A DNA stretch of 64,000 bases, from assembly GCF_030316765.1 (NCBI RefSeq), contig NZ_JASZYT010000002.1:186001-250000 (forward strand), read 5' to 3'. Position 1 is the stretch's first letter. Every line of letters begins with the position of its first letter. Below, piece by piece: positions 26,496-35,541 of the stretch. Position numbers and translations under genes: made by a program. The DNA comes from Variovorax saccharolyticus. GTDB lineage: Bacteria; Pseudomonadota; Gammaproteobacteria; Burkholderiales; Burkholderiaceae_C. The notes under the pieces are model-generated. The model saw nothing but the letters and a program-made list of their open reading frames with translations, searched no databases and was not told where the DNA came from.

Positions 26496-26893
26496 GCCCA
26501 CCCATGAGCACTGGCAAGGCCCTGCGGGCCCTGGCCATGGTGGCGCTGGTGCTCGCAGCGGGCACGGCCGACGCGCAGCGCCACGGCTCGCGGCATCGCC
26601 CGCCGCCCCATCACTGGAACAGCGGCTGGAACAACAACCACTGGAACAACGACTGGCACAACCGGCGCGACGCGCAGCGTGCCGGCGTGGTGACGGGCGT
26701 GGTGGCCGGCGGAATCGCGGGCTCGGCGGAGCGCAACCGGGCCGACCAGCGCCATGCCGACTGCCTCTGGATCACCGGCAACACCTGGGAATGCGACCGC
26801 CGCCGCTGGGATGACGAGATGCGCGCGCGCGACCGCGCACGCCGCACCGGCGTGGTCGCGGGCGTGGCCGCCTACGCGATCGTGCGCAACTGA
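26492..26893 (+). CDS. Small exported Asn/His/Trp-rich protein, unknown
   Basis: 133 residues, translationally coupled to the preceding gene through an ATGA overlap. After a signal peptide (LVLAAGTADA-Q) comes a segment rich in His, Asn and Trp (HHWNSGWNNNHWNND), then a Gly/Ala/Val hydrophobic segment (AGVVTGVVAGGIAG) resembling a glycine zipper, two Cys, and a second short hydrophobic end. This suggests an envelope-associated protein. I do not recognise the family. Confidence 0.55.
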   Translation: MSPPMSTGKALRALAMVALVLAAGTADAQRHGSRHRPPPHHWNSGWNNNHWNNDWHNRRDAQRAGVVTGVVAGGIAGSAERNRADQRHADCLWITGNTWECDRRRWDDEMRARDRARRTGVVAGVAAYAIVRN

Positions 26894-26912
26894 TTCCCGG
26901 CGCCGCACGCGC

Positions 26913-27533
26913 TCAGCGCATCCCGGCGGCCGCCGAGAACTTGCCGAGCGTCCAGCCGCGGCCCAGCAGCAGCATGCGCGTGTGCAGGTCGCCCAGCACT
27001 TGCGGCGAGATCTCGGGGCCCAGATAGGTCAAGGTCTTGTCGCGCAGGTCGACGTAGCCCAGCTCGTACTGGGCGGCGAGCTTGTGCCACAGCGCATGGG
27101 CGGCAGGCGACTGGCGCGCACCGGTGAGCATGCACAGGCCCGCATCCAGCCCCCAGCGATAGATGGCGGTGGCCAGCCCGCGCCGCTGGTACTGCGGGTC
27201 GTACTTGGAGTGCGGGGCGCGCACGTAGCGGTCGGCGCGCCGATGCACTTCGATCAGGCGGTTGAAGACCGTGTAGCCGGCCAGCTGCCGGCGGCGGACG
27301 TCCTCGACATAGACATAGAACTCGCCATCGGCCTCGCGATGGCGGATCACCAGGTCGGGGTCGTCCAGCGGAATCCGCGGAATGCCGTGCAGCCGGTCGC
27401 CCGGCTTGCGGATGCGGTCGTAGATGGAAGCGATCTCGCCGTCGAGCCTCTTGGGGCCATGGTGGACGTCGATGCGCAGTTCCGTGAGTCGCGACAGCCA
27501 GGGTGGCAGCGCGAGGGGCAGCGTGAGGATCAC
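26913..27533 (-). CDS. GNAT-type acyltransferase (start uncertain)
   Basis: 206 residues from a GTG at 27533, preceded by GGAG nine bases upstream. The acyl-CoA-binding motif A is seen in YDPQYQRRGLATAIYRWGL, with LCMLTGARQSPAAHALWHKL following as motif B. The frame stays open 318 bases further, but that part is Arg/Pro-rich and does not look like protein. Target unknown. Confidence 0.6.
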   Translation of the reverse strand: MILTLPLALPPWLSRLTELRIDVHHGPKRLDGEIASIYDRIRKPGDRLHGIPRIPLDDPDLVIRHREADGEFYVYVEDVRRRQLAGYTVFNRLIEVHRRADRYVRAPHSKYDPQYQRRGLATAIYRWGLDAGLCMLTGARQSPAAHALWHKLAAQYELGYVDLRDKTLTYLGPEISPQVLGDLHTRMLLLGRGWTLGKFSAAAGMR

Positions 27534-27862
27534 GAGGAGCTTCTCCGGTCGAACGCGAACCGGCCCCCGGGGAGGCGGTCGCTGATGCGCGGCTGGGATG
27601 CCCGGCGGTCGAGGTTCGCGCTGAAAGGGGAAGAAGCGGACTGCCGGGCCTAGGAATCTGCGGCCGGCTGGAGGTCCGGCAACAGGGCACGCGACGCGCG
27701 GCGCGCGCACGCGGCCGCGATCGCCGCGCGAGGCGGGATCGTGGCGGCGGGCCGCAGCAGGCGAAGGGTGGCCGAAGCAAGCATGGGGCCGGAGTTTAGC
27801 GGCCGCTGCGGCGCTCGGCCCCGTATGCTTGGAATCCCCCCAAACCTTCATCCGGAGGACGC
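27534..27862. other. 329-base region between GNAT and GST genes
   Basis: No convincing gene is present. Both neighbours start here and diverge, so promoters are expected. A GGAGGA ribosome-binding site for the GST lies near its left of start. An open frame on the minus strand runs through it but reads as low-complexity Arg/Pro/Ala sequence. Confidence 0.45.
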
Positions 27863-28591
27863 TTGGCCTATCAGCTCCACTACTGGCCCACGATCCAGGG
27901 TCGCGGCGAATTCGTGCGTCTCGCGCTCGAGGCCGCCGGCGCCGCCTACGTCGACGTGGCGCGCGAACCGCCCGCGAAGGGCGGCGGCGAGTCGCGCCTG
28001 GGCCGCCGGCTCGACGATCCGGACAATCCCCGCCCCGCGTTCGCGCCGCCCTTCCTGGTCGACGGCGACATCGTGGTCGGCCAGACGGCGGCGATCCTGC
28101 TGTACCTCGGGCCGCGGCTCGGGCTGGCCGGCGTGGGCGAGGCCGACGGCCTCTGGACGCACCAACTGCAGCTGACCATTGCCGACTGCGTGGCCGAAGC
28201 GCACGACACGCACCACCCCTTGTCGACCGGGCTCTACTACGAGGACCAGCGCGAAGCGGCGCTGGCCCGCGCCAAGGCCTTCAGGGAGGAGCGAATTCCG
28301 AAATTTCTTGGTTGGTTCGAGAAAATTCTGAAGCGCAATCCGGCCGGCGACTTGCACCTCGTCAGCAACGTCCTGACCTACGCCGATCTCTCGCTGTTCC
28401 AGCTGGTCGCGGGGCTGCGCTATGCATTCCCCACGGCCGCCGCCCGTGCGCTGGCCGACGCGCCGGCCGTCGCGAAGCTGCATGCCAATGTGGCCCGCCG
28501 GCAGCGCATTCACGACTACCTTCACAGCTCGCGGCGGATCGCCTTCAACGAGGACGGCATCTTCCGCGCCTACCCCGAGCTCGACGGCTGA
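27863..28591 (+). CDS. Glutathione S-transferase
   Basis: 242 residues with a TTG start preceded by GGAGGA. The N-terminal thioredoxin-like domain (YQLHYWPTIQGRGEFVRLALEAAGAAY, then FAPPFLVDGDIVVGQTAAILLYL) contains the Tyr near the N-terminus and the cis-Pro. The helical C-terminal domain ends with VAKLHANVARRQRIHDYL. It resembles sigma/alpha-type bacterial GSTs. Substrate unknown; detoxification of electrophiles is the general role. Confidence 0.85.
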   Translation: MAYQLHYWPTIQGRGEFVRLALEAAGAAYVDVAREPPAKGGGESRLGRRLDDPDNPRPAFAPPFLVDGDIVVGQTAAILLYLGPRLGLAGVGEADGLWTHQLQLTIADCVAEAHDTHHPLSTGLYYEDQREAALARAKAFREERIPKFLGWFEKILKRNPAGDLHLVSNVLTYADLSLFQLVAGLRYAFPTAAARALADAPAVAKLHANVARRQRIHDYLHSSRRIAFNEDGIFRAYPELDG

Positions 28592-28613
28592 TGCCAGCGG
28601 GTCGGCGGTCGCG

Positions 28614-29567
28614 CTACGGGGCGACGGCCTCGTCCCCGTCCCCGTCCTTGCGCAGGCGCAGCGCGGCTTCGTAGAGTGCGTTGCGCGGGGCGCCGCTGAT
28701 CTCGGCCGCGACGCGTACCGCGCTCTTCACCGGCAGCTCGGCCAGCAGCAGGCGCAGCACGCGCTCGCCCTCGGCACCGTCGTCGACCGCCGCGGACCGG
28801 GGGTGCAGCACCAGCGCGAATTCGCCGCGCGTCCGGTCGCGGCTGGCGGCGAACCAGTCGGGCAGGGCGGCGGCGGCGACGGTCGCGATCTCCTCGAACT
28901 GCTTGGTGAGCTCGCGGCCGACCGTGACCTTGCGCTCGCCCAGGCTGGCCAGCGAGCGTGCCAGCGCCTCGATGCGGTGCGGCGCCTCCAGCAGCACCAC
29001 GCTGCGCGGCTCGTCGGCCAGCCGCAGCACCGCGGCATCGCGCTCGCCGGCCTTGCTCGCCAGGAAGCCGGCGAACACGAAGCCGCTGCCCGGATCGCCG
29101 GCGGCGACCAGGCCGGCGGCGCCGACCAGCGTCGTCACGCTGCTGGCGCCCGGCAGCGGCAGCACGCGATGGCCGGCCTCACGCACTGCGGCCACCAGCC
29201 GCGCACCCGGGTCGCTCACGCCCGGCGTGCCGGCGTCGCTGACATAGGCGATGCGCTCGCCCGCGGCCAGCCGGGCGATCACCGACTGCGCCGCCTCGCT
29301 CTCGTTGTGCTGGTGCAGCGCCAGCAGCTGCGCGCCCGGGCGGTCGATGCCGTAGGCCCTCAGCAGGCTCTGCGTGTGGCGCGTGTCTTCGCAAGCGACC
29401 GCATCCACCAGTTGCAGGACGTGCAGCGCGCGCAGCGTGATGTCCGCCAGATTGCCGATCGGTGTCGCGACCACGTAGAGCGTGGCCTGCGGATAATGCT
29501 GCGAACCCGCGGCATCGCGGGCGGCGAGCAGGGCGGCGCCGAACGAGGCGGGAGCGATGGAAGTCAA
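28614..29567 (-). CDS. rsmI: 16S rRNA (cytidine1402-2'-O)-methyltransferase RsmI
   Basis: 317 residues with the tetrapyrrole-methylase fold. Motifs are in order: LYVVATPIGNLADITLRAL, CEDTRHTQSLL, AYVSDAGTPGVSDPG, and VLPLPGASSVTTLVGAAGL. The enzyme methylates ribosomal C1402 using S-adenosylmethionine. The TTG start at 29567 is supported by GGAGA seven bases upstream. Its first base is shared with the divergent yraN start, so the two 5' ends overlap. It belongs to the conserved rsmI-yraN-diaA-dolP neighbourhood. Confidence 0.9.
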   Translation of the reverse strand: MTSIAPASFGAALLAARDAAGSQHYPQATLYVVATPIGNLADITLRALHVLQLVDAVACEDTRHTQSLLRAYGIDRPGAQLLALHQHNESEAAQSVIARLAAGERIAYVSDAGTPGVSDPGARLVAAVREAGHRVLPLPGASSVTTLVGAAGLVAAGDPGSGFVFAGFLASKAGERDAAVLRLADEPRSVVLLEAPHRIEALARSLASLGERKVTVGRELTKQFEEIATVAAAALPDWFAASRDRTRGEFALVLHPRSAAVDDGAEGERVLRLLLAELPVKSAVRVAAEISGAPRNALYEAALRLRKDGDGDEAVAP

Positions 29568-29965
29568 TGGCTTATCTCCAGAACAAGGCAGCAGGGCGGG
29601 CATCGCTGGCGACGACCAAGCAGCGTGGTGACGCGGCCGAGGACGCCGCACTCGAGCACCTGCAGGCGGCCGGCCTCGGGCTGGTCGCGCGCAATTATCG
29701 AACCCCGGGGCGCGGCGGCGGCGAGATCGACCTGATCATGCGCGATCCGCGCGACGGCACGCTGGTCTTCGTCGAGGTCCGGGGCCGTTCCAGTGCGACG
29801 CACGGCGGCGCCGGCGGCAGCATCACCGGCGTGAAGCAGCGCCGCATCATCTTCGCGGCGCGGCACTACATCAGCCGCCTGCGCGTGCTGCCGCCATGCC
29901 GCTTCGATGTCGTGCTGGTCGAGGAGCGCATCGACTGGATCGCGGGCGCTTTCGACGCCGGCTGA
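29567..29965 (+). CDS. yraN: YraN/UPF0102 endonuclease-fold protein
   Basis: 132 residues. The restriction-endonuclease-like core is visible: KQRGDAAEDAALEHLQAAGL, LVARNYRTPGRGGGEIDLIMRD and LVFVEVRGRSS, giving the D-ExK-type catalytic set. Its ATG overlaps the rsmI start by one base on the opposite strand. In Escherichia coli the gene lies between lpoA and diaA. Biochemical function is not settled. Confidence 0.88.
   Translation: MAYLQNKAAGRASLATTKQRGDAAEDAALEHLQAAGLGLVARNYRTPGRGGGEIDLIMRDPRDGTLVFVEVRGRSSATHGGAGGSITGVKQRRIIFAARHYISRLRVLPPCRFDVVLVEERIDWIAGAFDAG
29575..29579 (-). promoter_or_regulatory. Shine-Dalgarno for rsmI TTG start, inside yraN
   Basis: Minus-strand GGAGA sits seven bases before the TTG at 29567, within the first codons of yraN. 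It decides the rsmI start despite several in-frame alternatives upstream. Confidence 0.6.
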
Positions 29966-30029
29966 GCGGGCGCTCCTCACGTTTTGTTTCAGTCGCTCCG
30001 CGTGGACCCGCAGTTATCATCCGGGCCAA

Positions 30030-30665
30030 ATGCTAGAGCAACGGATTCAGCAGCACTTCATCGACAGTGCGGACCTCAAATACCAGGCCGGGCCCTTGCT
30101 CGGCAAGCCCATCTCGCAAGCCATGCAGGCCCTGCTGGCCTGCGTCACCAGCGGCGGCAAGATCCTCGCCTGCGGCTCCGGCGTGTCCGGTCTGCTGGCC
30201 GCCCAGTTCGCGGCCCAGTTCGTCGGCCGCTTCGAACGCGACCGTCCCGAACTGGCTGCGATCGCGCTGCCCGGCGATCCCGCCGATCCTGCCGCCGACA
30301 CGGCCGAAGCCCTGGGCGCCGATCGCTTCGCGCGCCAGGTGCGCGCGCTCGGCCAGGCCGGCGACGTACTGCTGGCGCTGAGCGTCAGCGGCCAGTCGGC
30401 CGCCGTGCTGGCCGCCGTCGAGGCCGCGCATGCGCGCGACATGACGGTGGTGGCGCTGCTCGGCAATGCCGCTCCCTCGGGCAGCAGCACCGGCGGCGCG
30501 GTGGGGCGCGCGCTGCGCGAGACCGACGTCCAGGTCTGCGTGCCGCACGAGCGCGCGGCGCGCATCCACGAGGTCCACCTGCTGGCGCTTCACTGCCTGT
30601 GCGACGGCGTCGATGCGCAACTGCTCGGCGACCAGGACAGCGACTCCTCCCTGCTGGCCGCCTGA
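30030..30665 (+). CDS. diaA: SIS-domain protein, DiaA-like (phosphoheptose-isomerase family)
   Basis: 211 residues. The SIS fold is shown by GGKILACGSGVSGLLAAQFAAQFV, VLLALSVSGQSAAVLAAVEAAH and VPHERAARIHEVHLLALHCLCDGVD. Both GmhA (LPS heptose synthesis) and DiaA (DnaA-binding initiation factor) have this fold; the place between yraN and a dolP-like gene favours DiaA. It is separated from yraN by 64 bases. Confidence in the fold is high, in the specific role moderate. Confidence 0.8.
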   Translation: MLEQRIQQHFIDSADLKYQAGPLLGKPISQAMQALLACVTSGGKILACGSGVSGLLAAQFAAQFVGRFERDRPELAAIALPGDPADPAADTAEALGADRFARQVRALGQAGDVLLALSVSGQSAAVLAAVEAAHARDMTVVALLGNAAPSGSSTGGAVGRALRETDVQVCVPHERAARIHEVHLLALHCLCDGVDAQLLGDQDSDSSLLAA

Positions 30666-30678
30666 ATCCGGGCGCAGG

Positions 30679-32154
30679 CTACTGCGCCGCGGCAGCGCCC
30701 TTGGCCGGCGCGCCGCCGATGCGCTGGAGCAGTTCGCGATAGGCCGGCGATTCGCGCAGCAGCCGGCCGCCCAATGCGCGCAGCCGGTCGACTTCGTCTT
30801 CCGACAGCACGAAGCTGGTCGGCAGGTCCATGAAGTAGCGCCGCTCCTTCGGGTCCTCGATGGCATCGAAGCTGACGTCGATGGCGTCGAAGCGCAGCTT
30901 CGGCACCGAGGCCTCGGCCTCGGCGCGCGACTTGCCCGAGAGCCGGAGCTCGGCGACTTCGAGCTCGCGCTTGTCGGCCCAGCGCTGCGCGATGTCCTTC
31001 AGCAGTTCGACCGACTCGTAGGAGAAGTGGTCGATCGGCACGCTCGACGATTGCAGCAGCTGCGAGAGGATGCCGGGCGCGCGCGCCCGCCGGTCCCAGT
31101 CGGTGGCCGGCGCCGAGCGCGAGTTGACCACCACGACCACGATGCGCTGGATCGACGACAGCCCCACTTCGCGCTGGAAGTTCGGACTGGCTTCGAGCTC
31201 CTCGAGCGCCTCGAGCAGGCCGCGCAGGCCCAGGTTGTCGGACACGCCGCCATCGACCACGTGCAGGTACGGCCGGTTCCTGCTGTCCTCGAAGCTCTGG
31301 ATGTCGCGGTAGCGCAGCAACGCCCGGCCGGCGGGGCGCTCGGGGCCGCCGGGCTTGGTGACGTCCTGCACCCAGGCCGGCATGGTGGCGCCGCAGTTGC
31401 CGCCGTAGTTGTAGTAGGTGACCGGCGACAGCACGGCGGGCACGGCCGAGGAGGTGGCTGCGGCCCGGGCCAGGCGCACCGTGCCGAGGTCGGAGCACAG
31501 CAGGTCGAAGTGGTCCTGCGAGAACGGGAAGCGGGCCCCGGTCGACAGGTCGGTGCCGGTGACCGCGGTCACGGGGGTCGGCTGCTTGAGCAGGTCGGCG
31601 AAGGTGGCGCCGTTGAAGAGGATCTCGTCGTAGTAGTCGGCCGCCAGCTCCGAGCGGCCGTAGAGGCCGCTGCCGAGGTTGAACCAGTTGAGCGGATTGA
31701 GCGCGCGCCGGGTCAGCGTGCCCTGGACGTCGCGCTTCAGGAATCGCGGCTCGTACTCGGTGAACAGGCGGTCGCCGTAGAGCGCGTAGGCGAGCGCGGT
31801 GAAGCTGCCGCCCGAAACGCCGGCGATCGCATCGACCTCGGCCAGCAGGTTGCGCTGCACGCCCTGCACCACGATGTCGGTGCGCCGCAGCTCCTCGAGC
31901 ACCCCATAGGAAAACGCCGCCGCGCGCGTGCCGCCGCCCGAGAAGGTGAGCAGAAAGATCGTCTGCGGGTCGTTCTTGACGCCTTCGTGCGTGCGCTTGA
32001 GCAGACGGTTGACGCGATAGCCGTTGTCCAGGTCCACCTTCGCGATGGGCGGGTTCACCGGGGCCAGCGCATTGCAGCCGGCCAGCAGCATCGCCATCGC
32101 CAGGGAGCCGGCCATCCGGCGCAGGACCGGCGATCGGGCGATCAAGTGATTCAC
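30679..32154 (-). CDS. Patatin-like phospholipase, lipoprotein
   Basis: 491 residues. The GTG at 32154 is preceded by AAGGAA and starts a signal peptide ending in a lipobox LLAGC. The patatin set is complete: glycine-rich oxyanion loop SGGGTRAAAFS, nucleophile GVSGGS, and catalytic Asp in VVDGGVSDNLG. A lipid acyl hydrolase anchored to an envelope membrane is expected. It is inserted in reverse orientation between diaA and the BON-domain gene. Confidence 0.88.
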   Translation of the reverse strand: MNHLIARSPVLRRMAGSLAMAMLLAGCNALAPVNPPIAKVDLDNGYRVNRLLKRTHEGVKNDPQTIFLLTFSGGGTRAAAFSYGVLEELRRTDIVVQGVQRNLLAEVDAIAGVSGGSFTALAYALYGDRLFTEYEPRFLKRDVQGTLTRRALNPLNWFNLGSGLYGRSELAADYYDEILFNGATFADLLKQPTPVTAVTGTDLSTGARFPFSQDHFDLLCSDLGTVRLARAAATSSAVPAVLSPVTYYNYGGNCGATMPAWVQDVTKPGGPERPAGRALLRYRDIQSFEDSRNRPYLHVVDGGVSDNLGLRGLLEALEELEASPNFQREVGLSSIQRIVVVVVNSRSAPATDWDRRARAPGILSQLLQSSSVPIDHFSYESVELLKDIAQRWADKRELEVAELRLSGKSRAEAEASVPKLRFDAIDVSFDAIEDPKERRYFMDLPTSFVLSEDEVDRLRALGGRLLRESPAYRELLQRIGGAPAKGAAAAQ

Positions 32155-32351
32155 GTTGAGTTCCTTGCTGGATCGGGTGGTCGTCGATGCCGGCCACAAC
32201 CCATGCAACATGTGCGCCATCGACCGCAGCAAATTGTAGGCAAGGGCCGCGACACGCCGTGGCGGCCGGCATCGATGACAGGCGGTAACGGGAGGGCGAA
32301 AACCCTGGGCTAAACTCGCCGCGCACACAACGCACAGGAAGGCCCGCACCC

Positions 32352-33149
32352 ATGAAGACCACATCCACTCAACGCATCGCGATGGCTCTGACTGCAGGCG
32401 CCGTACTGGTTGCCGGCCTCACAGCCTGCGTGCCGCTGGTGGTGGGCGGGGCGGCGGCGGCCGGTGTCGGCATGGTGGCGACCGATCGCCGCAGCTCGGG
32501 CGCGCAGGTCGACGACCAGGCGATCGAGCTGCGCGCCGGTGCCCGCGTGCGCGAGATCGCCAACGACCAGATGTACGTGAGCGTGACCAGCTTCAACCGC
32601 CAGGTGCTGCTGACCGGCACGGTCGGCAGCGAGGCCGACAAGCGCCGCGTCGAAGACGTGGTGAAGCGGGTCGACAACGTGCGCTCCGTGGTCAACGAGC
32701 TGGTGGTCGGGCCGCCGACCAGCTTCCAGGAGCGCTCCAACGACACCTTCATCACCGGCAAGGTCAAGGCCTCGCTGCTCGATGCCAAGGACATCTTCGC
32801 CAATTCGTTCAAGGTCGTGACCGAGCGCGGCACGGTCTACCTGCTGGGCATCGCGACCCGCCGCGAGACCGATCGCGCAACCGATATCGCGCGTGGCGTC
32901 TCGGGCGTCACGAAGGTGGTGCGCGTGGTCGAGATCGTCAGCGAAGCGGAGTTGCAGAACCAGCTGCAGCAGCAACAGCAACAGCAGCAGCCCCAGGGCC
33001 AGCCGGGCGGCACCGGCGCACCCGCGGGCAGCAGCGCACCGGCCTCGCGCTCGAACGTGCCGCTGCCGCCGATGGAGCCGCTGCCCCCGCTGCCGTCGTC
33101 CTCGACGCCACCGGCCAGCGGCGGCGTCACGACCTCGCCGGTGCGCTGA
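32352..33149 (+). CDS. dolP: BON-domain lipoprotein, DolP/YraP-like
   Basis: 265 residues. Signal peptide with lipobox GLTAC (Cys26) followed by two BON domains: VSVTSFNRQVLLTGTVGSEADKRRVEDVVKRVDNVRSVVNEL and IFANSFKVVTERGTVYLLGIATRRETDRATDIARGVSGVTKVV. The C-terminal 60 residues are low-complexity, starting with a polyglutamine stretch and continuing Pro/Ser-rich; such a tail is absent from E. coli DolP as I recall it. DolP maintains outer-membrane integrity at division sites. Context with rsmI, yraN and diaA supports orthology. Confidence 0.85.
   Translation: MKTTSTQRIAMALTAGAVLVAGLTACVPLVVGGAAAAGVGMVATDRRSSGAQVDDQAIELRAGARVREIANDQMYVSVTSFNRQVLLTGTVGSEADKRRVEDVVKRVDNVRSVVNELVVGPPTSFQERSNDTFITGKVKASLLDAKDIFANSFKVVTERGTVYLLGIATRRETDRATDIARGVSGVTKVVRVVEIVSEAELQNQLQQQQQQQQPQGQPGGTGAPAGSSAPASRSNVPLPPMEPLPPLPSSSTPPASGGVTTSPVR
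32961..32990 (+). repeat. CAG/CAA-rich tract in the dolP-like gene
   Basis: Alternating CAG and CAA codons (with one CTG) encode a glutamine run at the BON-to-tail junction. The region is a candidate length-variable microsatellite. Confidence 0.6.
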
Positions 33150-33158
33150 AGCGAAGCC

Positions 33159-34079
33159 CTACTTCAATCTAGTGATCAGGCTGGAAGTGTCCCAGCGCTT
33201 GCCGCCGGCCTGCTGCACGTCGGCATAGAACTGGTCGACCAGCGCGGTCACCGGCAGCCGGGCGCCGTTGCGCTTGGCCTCGTCGAGCACCAGGCCGAGG
33301 TCCTTGCGCATCCAGTCGACCGCGAAGCCGTAGTCGAACTTGCCTTCGATCATGGTCTTGCCGCGGTTGTCCATCTGCCAGCTCTGGGCGGCACCCTTGC
33401 CGATCACGGCCAGCACCTCGTTCATGTCGAGCCCGGCGCGCTGGCCGAAGGCGATGGCCTCCGACAGGCCCTGCACCAGCCCGGCGATCGCGATCTGGTT
33501 GACCATCTTGGCGAGCTGGCCGGCGCCGCTCTCGCCGAGCAGGGTGACGGCGCGCGCGAAGGCGGCGATCACCGGCTTGACCTTGTCGAAGGTGGCCGAG
33601 TCGCCGCCGCACATCACGGTCAGCGCGCCGTTCTGGGCGCCGGCCTGGCCGCCGGAGACCGGGGCGTCGATGAACTGCAGGCCGCGTTCCAGCGCGGCCT
33701 TCGACAGTTCGCGCGCCACATCGGCCGAGGCCGTCGTGTGGTCGACGAACACCGCGCCGGGGGCCATGCCCGCGAAGGCGCCGTTCTCGCCGAGCACCAC
33801 GGAGCGCAGGTCGTCGTCGTTGCCGACGCAGCAGAACACGATGTCGGCATTGGATGCGGCGCCGCGCGGCGTGGCCGAGTGGCTGACCGAGGCCGGGGCC
33901 TGCGGCTTGAATTCGGCTTCCCAGTCATTGGACTTGCCGGCGCTGCGGTTGTAGACCGTGACGTGGTGGCCGGCCAGCGCGAGATGGCCGGCCATGGGGT
34001 AGCCCATCACGCCAAGGCCGAGGAAGGCGACCTTCTGCGAAGGGATGGAATCGTAGGTTTTGGGGTTGAGGCTGCTCAT
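33159..34079 (-). CDS. NAD(P)-dependent beta-hydroxyacid dehydrogenase (3-hydroxyisobutyrate dehydrogenase family)
   Basis: 306 residues. The Rossmann start VAFLGLGVMGYPMAGHLALAGH (GxGxxG), the substrate loop DAPVSGGQAGAQNGALTVMCGG and the catalytic Lys in GAGQLAKMVNQIAIAGL are diagnostic of the family (GarR, MmsB, YihU). The ATG at 34079 begins the protein; the frame stays open upstream only because it runs into the intergenic repeat. Substrate could be tartronate semialdehyde or 3-hydroxyisobutyrate; no pathway neighbours decide. Confidence 0.85.
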   Translation of the reverse strand: MSSLNPKTYDSIPSQKVAFLGLGVMGYPMAGHLALAGHHVTVYNRSAGKSNDWEAEFKPQAPASVSHSATPRGAASNADIVFCCVGNDDDLRSVVLGENGAFAGMAPGAVFVDHTTASADVARELSKAALERGLQFIDAPVSGGQAGAQNGALTVMCGGDSATFDKVKPVIAAFARAVTLLGESGAGQLAKMVNQIAIAGLVQGLSEAIAFGQRAGLDMNEVLAVIGKGAAQSWQMDNRGKTMIEGKFDYGFAVDWMRKDLGLVLDEAKRNGARLPVTALVDQFYADVQQAGGKRWDTSSLITRLK

Positions 34080-34096
34080 ATGGGGGGGTACTTTAG

Positions 34097-34365
34097 CTCG
34101 CCCCCAGGTTGCCCGGCACTTCGTGTCCGGGCGCCCACCCCCTGCCGGGGGCAACACCAGCGGCCCGGCGAAGCCGGTTCCGCGGTGTTTCACCAACGGG
34201 CTTGGCTGCGCCGGCCGGTGAATGCAGGCGCGGTGGTTGTTCTTCGGCGGCGCGCAGCGCTCGCCCGTTGGTGGGCAGTCGCGGAACCGGCTTTGCCGGG
34301 CCGCTGACTGCGCCCCCGGCAGGGGGTGGGCGGGCTACACGCAGTGAGCCCAACCTGGGGGCGAG
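34097..34365. repeat. 269-bp intergenic inverted repeat with about 100-bp arms
   Basis: The left arm 34097-34200 and the reverse complement of the right arm 34264-34365 match at roughly four of five positions, including long identical blocks (CTCGCCCCCAGGTTG; CCCACCCCCTGCCGGGGGC; AGCCGGTTCCGCG; CACCAACGGG). A 63-base centre separates them. The element fills the gap between the dehydrogenase start and the pilU stop and begins five bases after that stop. Its RNA would fold into a very long hairpin. It looks like a family-specific REP/MITE-like element; copy number is not visible here. Confidence 0.85.
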
Positions 34366-34370
34366 TCAAT

Positions 34371-35507
<1,137 letters not shown>

Positions 35508-35541
35508 GACGGTACTCCGGTGCGGCTGGGCAAGGGCTGGG

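Noticed and set aside
27534..27851. An N-terminal domain of about 106 residues on the GNAT protein.
   Set aside because: The frame is open but consists of Arg/Pro/Ala-rich sequence with no fold signature, and a GTG with a fair ribosome-binding site gives a normal GNAT length.
30679..32154. Patatin gene as a recent IS-mediated insertion.
   Set aside because: No terminal inverted repeats, target duplication or transposase remnants are visible, and its codon use resembles the neighbours.
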